From: Jacaranda mimosifolia
Lineage: Eukaryota; Streptophyta; Magnoliopsida; Lamiales; Bignoniaceae
Direction of reading: 5' to 3'
NCBI GenBank assembly: GCA_018894105.1
Contig: CM032122.1
Location: 21,859,674 to 21,923,673, forward strand
Length of the DNA: 64,000 nucleotides
Of the stretch, positions 57,898 to 64,000 are shown in pieces. Under the pieces are notes generated by a model. That model was not told the DNA's origin and searched no databases. It saw only the letters and a program-made list of their open reading frames with translations. Position numbers and translations under genes: made by a program. Within the stretch, counting starts at the first letter, position 1, and the number at the start of each line of letters is the position of its first letter.

Positions 57898-60800
57898 TCC
57901 TCTGAATTCCTACTCATTTCATAAACATAAGTTATTTTTTCTAATGCTTTAATGAGTCAATTGCTTATTAATACAGAATCTGACTTTGCATAAACAGGTT
58001 GAGATAAAGACTATGAACTCATTCCATCAGTGAGCAGGACAAATGATTTTGCGAGGCATGAGTTCTCTGCAGCCAATTTCTGGCTGATAAGTTTGTGCTG
58101 AAAACTCACATCTGGAAATGAGGAGCCAAGTCATATTCCTTGTTGTTCTTATGATAATGCAAACAAACTCTAAGATTGGGTAGCCTAGGCCTTGCTTGGT
58201 TGCCAACTCCCAATTTGTTTTCCAACTTCCAAAATATAAACAAACAAACCATACACATTCCCCAACCCCACTTCCCAAAAACCATTTTGCCCTAGTTTTC
58301 TTCCAGGAGTTAAATATGTGATTACTTAACTGATGAGGCACTGGAGATGCAAGAAAATGTTTCTGAGCATGTAGGATATTCTTTATCATACAAATAATAT
58401 CAATTTAACTCATGTCATAGTTGATTTTTATTGTGATTATCTGTATTTTGGCGCAAGTGGCCTCCATATGCATTTTAAACTGTTGTTCCAACTGATGATT
58501 TGTCTTTGTTCTCATATACGTATTTCTCAAACCGTCATTTTGGAAATGTGCTTATGATCTGGGATTATTTTGACCTTTATAAACGACTTTATCAGGTAGC
58601 CACTCTTGGATGCCACAATTGCAATATGTATGGTTGGCAAGTACCTTGTGCTGTTGCTGCATGTGTCATTTGTTGTGAGATTCAACAACATCTACCTCTT
58701 GTGTTTATTGAGTATAGATTCCTATAAGTCGGAAAAGTCTTATTGAGAATTTTTTTTTTTTTTTTTTGGTTATTTTCGGTAACAAGAAAGCCTTTATATG
58801 TTGTGTATAACTGCTGGATACAGTTCCATGCTTAGCACTTTCTTCATGGACCTGTTAGTCTATTTTGTGTTTACCCCTTCACTAATTATTCATGTAATTA
58901 CATCTCCCTCAATCATGGTTTTCTTTCGTGTTCCGAGTCCCAAATCATCTTGGACACATGCTTTTTGTAAAATTAACTGGTAGAGATTCATTCAGTTCAC
59001 ACTTCAAAGTTGTAACATTCACTAGCTTGGCAGATTTAGGTTATTTGATAAGCAAATAAGAAAAAGATCTTCAAAGATGAACAGATCGAGAAGATAATTT
59101 CTATATGCATTAAAGTGTGCATGATAGCAGAGAGGAGGGAGGTGTGGAGGAAGACAATAACATGCGTTTGCAATATCATTTAACTGTTGAGATTTTGTTT
59201 ATTTAACCATCATTGGAGATGCATTTGCAGATATCATTTGTGCCTACAACTTTGAGTGGAATTGTTGACAGACTTGCGCTGTAAGAAGACTTCGTTTCAG
59301 GTAAGCCGCTTTACATTGATTCAGGGAATTGCTATTATTGGGTGTGAACTTGTTTTGGTGCTTTCAACTTTTTTCTTAGTTTGGAATTTGATACTTCAAT
59401 TTTATTTCCTAAATTAGCAATTGGCTTTTACAGATTCCACTTAACATGACCCCTGTTGTGGACAGATTTTTTGAGGACCGTCAAATGTGAAATTAATATT
59501 GTAGCATCCCTAAACATCAAGACTTGTCAAATTTCCCGATTATTGAAAGTTTGGCCATGATTGTCAATTTATTAGGTTCATTTATTTGATATATAGTCAT
59601 ATGCTAATTGCTACATAACATTATTTTAATTATGGCAAGGTCGGGCATGGAGCCCCTATCCCGTCCGGAGAAAGGCACCAACAAACTCTGGAAAACTGCA
59701 GATCCGAGAGGGGTTGACTTTTGTGTTAGTAAGCAGACCTTTAAGGTCCTTTCCTCTCCTCAGAAGTTACTGACATTGTAAAGCATATGAGGTCTTTTAA
59801 TCATAGGTATTCGCTAAAAATATCTCTTCTTCAATCTTCAAGATGATAAATATTTTGTACATTGTGAAGGGAGTAGAAATATGAAAATAGTTCTCTCTAT
59901 TTGTTGTATTTTATAATATTTTGTACATTGCATCATATGTTATAGTCAGCTACCATTTTAAGAATAAATCAGATCAAACAACTTGGTTTATCAATTGTGA
60001 TATCATGTACGATGATATCAACATTCCTCTTAAAATCTTGCCATATTCACAACTCAATACATAACTAATCCGACGGCATGGCATACAAATTCTGGCAAGA
60101 ATTTCAGCTTAACCAAGCAATAAACTGCAAAGCAGAGACCACACTATCTGAAATAGACATCCATATATCATAATGTAATAGAAGGTAATACCAATTACCA
60201 GATTCAAGATCCACTAAAGTCCCAAACATAAATAAATGTCAATAGGAAAAAGAACAAGAAAGATGATCCAGATTTACTTTCAGGAATTTAGTTGTAGATT
60301 CTTCTATTGATTACTCTATTTGCCTGAATAAAAAAGAATACAATGAAGGTCTTCCTAAACTCAGACTTGGGTTTGCCTTGCAAAATCAAGATCACTGCAG
60401 CTCACAAGTGGAGCAGGATAGATCAACCGGAAGTTCATTTGCTACACAGCCCACCACCGGCAGTGCTGGACGCACATCAGACAGTAACATCCGTGATCAA
60501 ATGGCCACATACCGGGCATTTGATGTAAAATTTGTTTAACAATTAATGTTCTTCATATAGAGGAGAGTTCCAGCCACTTTCCATCATACATCATAGGGAA
60601 GGTGTATAATTAGTGACCATCTGCGTTCTCAGGCACTGTTATTTGTCCAAAAATCAGCTCTGCTGCTTCATGTTTACCCGAGTATTTCTTTTGATGTTTA
60701 TTCTTTTCTTGGCAATTTCCCCTTTAGCTTATATTTTCATCATCCACCAAGCAATAAGGTTCCAAGAAATCCTCCTCTAACACGACCTTCCAAGGGCATG

Positions 60801-60906
60801 GAAACAGCGATGAATGTCTACATCCTCTGGGATTGCCAGCTTCCAAGCTTGTTTTCCTTTATTGATTGTGTAATAAAGATACCAGTTTGACCAAGGACAA
60901 TTCAGT
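57898..60906. other. Intergenic region between convergent PPR genes
   Basis: Contains a fragment (58196-58290) of the repeat seen at 9.4 and 13.5 kb and a T-run near 58749-58769. An exon-like segment, 59231-59300, is bounded by tttgcag and gtaagc and could be a 3'-UTR exon of the plus-strand PPR gene, but this is only a splice-site match. A GC-rich patch is at 59634-59775. The part next to 60906 should carry the 3' UTR of the DYW gene. Confidence 0.4.
59634..59775. other. Unassigned GC-richer patch
   Basis: Reads ggtcgggcatggagcccct, then tcccgtccggagaaagg, and stands out from the surrounding AT-rich DNA. It has no long frame, no tRNA boxes and no visible terminal repeats. It might be an exon of a non-coding transcript or a transposon fragment. 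Confidence 0.35.
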
Positions 60907-62838
60907 TCACCAGTAATCTCTGCAGGAGCAAATTCCATTTTTGAAAGAGTGGAATCGACTTCTATCTCTTAGCATAATTTCCAATTTATAAACCTTAGAA
61001 ATCACTTTCATTACATTATGACAATCTTTGCAAACTCTCAAGTTCTTCACAATTCTTATGAAACTACCTTTGGACAATCTTGCTATTCCAAAAGCAACAG
61101 CCAACTTCTCGCTGTGTGTAATAATTGCATCCTCCTTTTCTTCCTCTTCAATATCATGCAAAACATTGACAACTTCAGGAACATAACCTCCTTCAACTCT
61201 AAGCTTCAACATTATTTCCTTTAGCTTTCTATAAGCATCCTTTGTTACATCATCTTCTTTCGCACCTGCTATAAAAGTATACATCACCTTATCCACTTCA
61301 ATCATACTCCAACCAGGACTTTTGGTCAACTTGAGCTCAGCCATAGATCTTCTCACTGTGGCAACATCCTTCCATTTCCCTGCAACAGCATAAATGTTTG
61401 ACAATAAAACATGATCACCAGAATTGTTAGGATCCAACTCCGAGAGCCTTTTCTTCACCTGCTCTGCCAACTTCACATTACCATAAAAGCTACAAGCCCC
61501 AAGAAGTGTCCGCCAAATAACAGCATTGGGTGGAATTGGCATCTGAGTTACAAAATCGTATGCCTTCAATAGCTGACCAGCACGACCATATAAATCAACC
61601 ATACATCCATAATGTTCAATTTCAGGCTTAATCCCATACACTTTAGTCATTTTATCAAAAATTTCGCATCCTTGTTCAACCAGGCCAGCATGACTGCATG
61701 CATAGAGGATTGCTATGAATGCGACCCCATCTGGCTTGATCCCAGACTCCTCCATCTCATGAAGAAGACCTAGTGCCTCTTCACCATACCCTTGAATCGC
61801 CAATCCCACAATCATTGATGTCCAAGAAACAATACTCTTTTTCCCTGGCATCCTCTGAAATACCAAACGAGCCATATCTACACTCCCACACTTGGAATAA
61901 GTATCTGTAAGCGCATTATTTACTGGAGTAATCCAAACCAACCCCACTTTCTCAATAAACCCATGTAATATCTTCGCAAACTCTAATGCCCCAGCTTGAG
62001 CACATGCAGATAAAACCCCTGTCAAACTCACCTCATTAGGCCTCATCCCCACCCTCTGTAACTCCCTAAAATATCCAAACGCCTCCTCAAAATGTCCATG
62101 ATGTGCCAACCCGACAATCATCGTGCTCCAAGATACCTCATCCCTCGTTGGCATCTCCCCAAACACCCTCCTCGCCAACTCAAACTCCCCCAGTTTCGTG
62201 TACCCAGCGAGCATCAAATTATAAGAAGCCAAGTTCTTTGCAGGCATCAGATTGAACACTCGCTCTGCACCTTCTACATCACCACACCTAAAGAAAGCAG
62301 TCACCAATGCATTCCACGTAACGACATTTGGGTCAGGAATTTCATTGAACATCTTTTCCGCAAACTCAACACACCCACACTCCGCATACATACTGATCAA
62401 TGTAGTGCCAACAAAGAGGTGGCTGTTAAGCCCACGCGTCAAAGCCTGGCAATGGAGCTGAATCCCAGTTCGTAAACACCGCATATTCGCCGCCGATTTA
62501 AGCGTAAAGGCCAGGGAGAAACTATCAATAGGGGAATTCAAACTCTTGAGCATGAGAGAGAACGTAGAGACTGAATTCTGGGGAGAGTCTGAATCGGAGA
62601 AGCCGCGAATAAGGGTGTTGTACATGAAGGCGTCGGGGTTCGGGGTTTGGAGGAGTAGACGGCGAGCATAGTCAATGGCGCCTGAGAGGTGAACGGCGCA
62701 ATGGAGTAGTATCTTTCCGGCGACAACAGGGTCGGAATCGAGGCCGGATTTGGTGGCGTGGGCGTGGAACTGTTGGAGGGATCTAAGGGTTCTGCAGTTG
62801 TTCAAGAGTGAGACGCAGAATTGCTCCGCGCTGTTCAT
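60907..62838 (-). CDS. PLS-class pentatricopeptide repeat protein with E and DYW domains
   Basis: An intronless frame of 643 residues from ATG (62836-62838). PPR motifs run from the N-terminus ([19 protein letters not shown]) through PLS-type repeats such as [20 protein letters not shown] and [19 protein letters not shown]. The E region begins near [23 protein letters not shown] domain follows from residue 507: PG box [14 protein letters not shown] at 575 (His and Glu of the zinc-binding deaminase-like site), CKDCH at 603-607, GICSCRDYW at the end. All signature residues are present, so it should be a catalytic C-to-U editing factor of mitochondria or plastids. The length and domain order are typical. 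The edited site cannot be predicted by eye. A Tourist-like MITE lies 100 bp upstream of the start. Confidence 0.95.
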   Translation of the reverse strand: MNSAEQFCVSLLNNCRTLRSLQQFHAHATKSGLDSDPVVAGKILLHCAVHLSGAIDYARRLLLQTPNPDAFMYNTLIRGFSDSDSPQNSVSTFSLMLKSLNSPIDSFSLAFTLKSAANMRCLRTGIQLHCQALTRGLNSHLFVGTTLISMYAECGCVEFAEKMFNEIPDPNVVTWNALVTAFFRCGDVEGAERVFNLMPAKNLASYNLMLAGYTKLGEFELARRVFGEMPTRDEVSWSTMIVGLAHHGHFEEAFGYFRELQRVGMRPNEVSLTGVLSACAQAGALEFAKILHGFIEKVGLVWITPVNNALTDTYSKCGSVDMARLVFQRMPGKKSIVSWTSMIVGLAIQGYGEEALGLLHEMEESGIKPDGVAFIAILYACSHAGLVEQGCEIFDKMTKVYGIKPEIEHYGCMVDLYGRAGQLLKAYDFVTQMPIPPNAVIWRTLLGACSFYGNVKLAEQVKKRLSELDPNNSGDHVLLSNIYAVAGKWKDVATVRRSMAELKLTKSPGWSMIEVDKVMYTFIAGAKEDDVTKDAYRKLKEIMLKLRVEGGYVPEVVNVLHDIEEEEKEDAIITHSEKLAVAFGIARLSKGSFIRIVKNLRVCKDCHNVMKVISKVYKLEIMLRDRSRFHSFKNGICSCRDYW

Positions 62839-62940
62839 TACAACTCATAGCCCTCCAAGATTGCAACTTCTTGGCAGACCGAAAGCTTTGTTTTATGTTT
62901 GGATGTTTATGTGTGCAGATTGAGTTCCTGGCAAAATTAA

Positions 62941-63418
62941 GGGCCTGTTTACTAGCATATTTTCTAGAAAAAATTTTGGAAGAATGAGTTTTTGGAAGAA
63001 TGAGTTTTTGGAAGAAAACTTGAAAAAAGTGTTAATTGTTTATTTATATTTTGGAAAAATAGGAAAAATGAATTGAGAATGAGTTGTTTGTTTGTTAATG
63101 TTTTGATGGAAGAACAAATTTTACTGTAGATGTCAAATCAATTATTTTTTTATTGGATTTGTAGGAAAAATTTATTTTTTTATGTAATGTGTATATATAT
63201 ATATATACTTCCATCAAAGTATATATATATATACTTGAGTGTTAGATAGGGTTAAGGTAGGTCTAGGGTAGTGTGTGAGGTCTTTTTGAGATTGAATTTT
63301 GAGGATTTTTTTGGTATAAATTTTTGTGTTTTGGAAAAATGATTAGAAAATGTGTAGTTTTTTGGGATTGTTTTGGAAGTTGAGAAATTTTTTCCCAAAA
63401 TGCTAGTGAAACACAGCC
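62941..63418. mobile_element. Tourist-like MITE with TAA target duplication
   Basis: The left end gggcctgtttactagc and the right end, reverse complemented, ggctgtgtttcactagc, are inverted. TAA stands on both sides (62938-62940 and 63419-63421). Inside, the phrase aagaatgagtttttgg is repeated in tandem and (AT)n runs occur near 63191-63206 and 63220-63232. It is 478 bp long and related in its ends to 20893-21314. Confidence 0.85.
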
Positions 63419-63498
63419 TAAATGTAGAATAGTAAGTTTAGTGAGAATTTGGTTGGAGGACTATCTGAAATTTGGATATAACCTAATACAATACATTG

Positions 63499-63914
63499 TA
63501 GGGGTGTGCAAAAAAAAAAAAAATTCAAACTGAATTGAAAAATGTTTAGTCCAATTTTATACTTTAAAAAAATTCGATTTTTGGTTTGGTTCGGTTCGGT
63601 TCGGCCTTTTTACTCGATTCATCGAAACCAAACCAGAAATCAAGTTGATTCTTTTATTTTATTTTTTTAAATGTTATTATTTAAGTCTCCACATTAATAA
63701 TATAACTGTGGAATATCTTTTATTATGTGCCTGTAGTTTTAGTAAATTTATATTTTTTATTGATTTTTTAAATCTAAGATAAATAAATGTAATTTTTAAA
63801 ATAATATAAATGTTAATGAATTTTAAGTTTTGGGATAAAAAGAGAAGTTTTTGATAAGGTAAAATAATTGAGGAAAAAAAAAAGTAAAATTGGAGAAGGA
63901 GAAGAGAAAATAAA

Positions 63915-63962
<48 letters not shown>

Positions 63963-64000
63963 TTAAAATAAAATTGATTTTATCATCTTATTACAAAATA
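63499..64000. mobile_element. Left part of a Mutator-like element, cut by the window edge
   Basis: Starts taggggtgtgcaaaa, the same kind of terminus as the elements at 28087 and 41411, and continues with ggttcggttcggttcgg. The right end is outside the window. An (ATT)n microsatellite occupies about 63915-63962. Confidence 0.55.

Noticed and set aside
57663..57917. 84-codon minus-strand open frame
   Set aside because: It is the tRNA-derived SINE read in one frame.
58027..58389. 120-codon minus-strand open frame
   Set aside because: It runs through a dispersed repeat fragment (58196-58290) and shows no domain.

Overview
This is a stretch of nuclear DNA from a flowering plant, most likely a eudicot. 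The evidence is intronless plant PPR genes, a PHYTOCHROME KINASE SUBSTRATE gene, plant-type copia and gypsy retrotransposons, and an AT-rich background full of small DNA transposons. The species cannot be named from the sequence alone. Identities come from reading translations by eye; no database was searched.

Only three ordinary host genes are supported: a PKS-family photoreceptor-signalling gene (17420-18820, minus), an E-class PLS-type PPR gene (54266-56290, plus) and a DYW-class PPR gene (60907-62838, minus). The two PPR genes are convergent, about 4.6 kb apart. Nearly everything else is transposable elements in various states of decay.

Layout. 1-2.9 kb: the 5' part of an L1-type LINE on the minus strand, cut by the window edge inside its reverse transcriptase and preceded by nine ~79-bp tandem units. 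3.6-4.2 kb: a fold-back element. 4.5-8.6 kb: PIF/Harbinger remnants. 9-17.4 kb: gene-free AT-rich DNA with Mutator-like elements and MITEs. 17.4-18.8 kb: PKS gene. 19.4-22.3 kb: a cluster of four small DNA elements. 22.4-28.0 kb: a copia (Tork/TNT1-like) element on the minus strand that has lost its reverse transcriptase and carries a 2.2-kb probable solo LTR in its integrase. 28.1-29.5 kb: a Mutator-like element with a hAT element nested in it. 30.2-39.3 kb: a 9-kb Sirevirus-type copia element on the minus strand. 41.4-42.2 kb: a Mutator-like element with a perfect 9-bp target duplication. 42.3-54.2 kb: an Athila-type gypsy element on the plus strand, lacking RT and integrase and interrupted by a 2.8-kb solo LTR and a 1.95-kb long-TIR Mutator-like element. 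54.3-62.8 kb: the two PPR genes, with a tRNA-derived SINE between them. 62.9-64 kb: a Tourist-like MITE and the left end of another Mutator-like element.

The most interesting points are the monomer-like tandem array at the LINE 5' end, a long-TIR Mutator-like family with GC-rich cores (two copies), a short-TIR Mutator-like family whose target duplications can be read directly, and an Athila LTR that ends about 90 bp before the start codon of a PPR gene.
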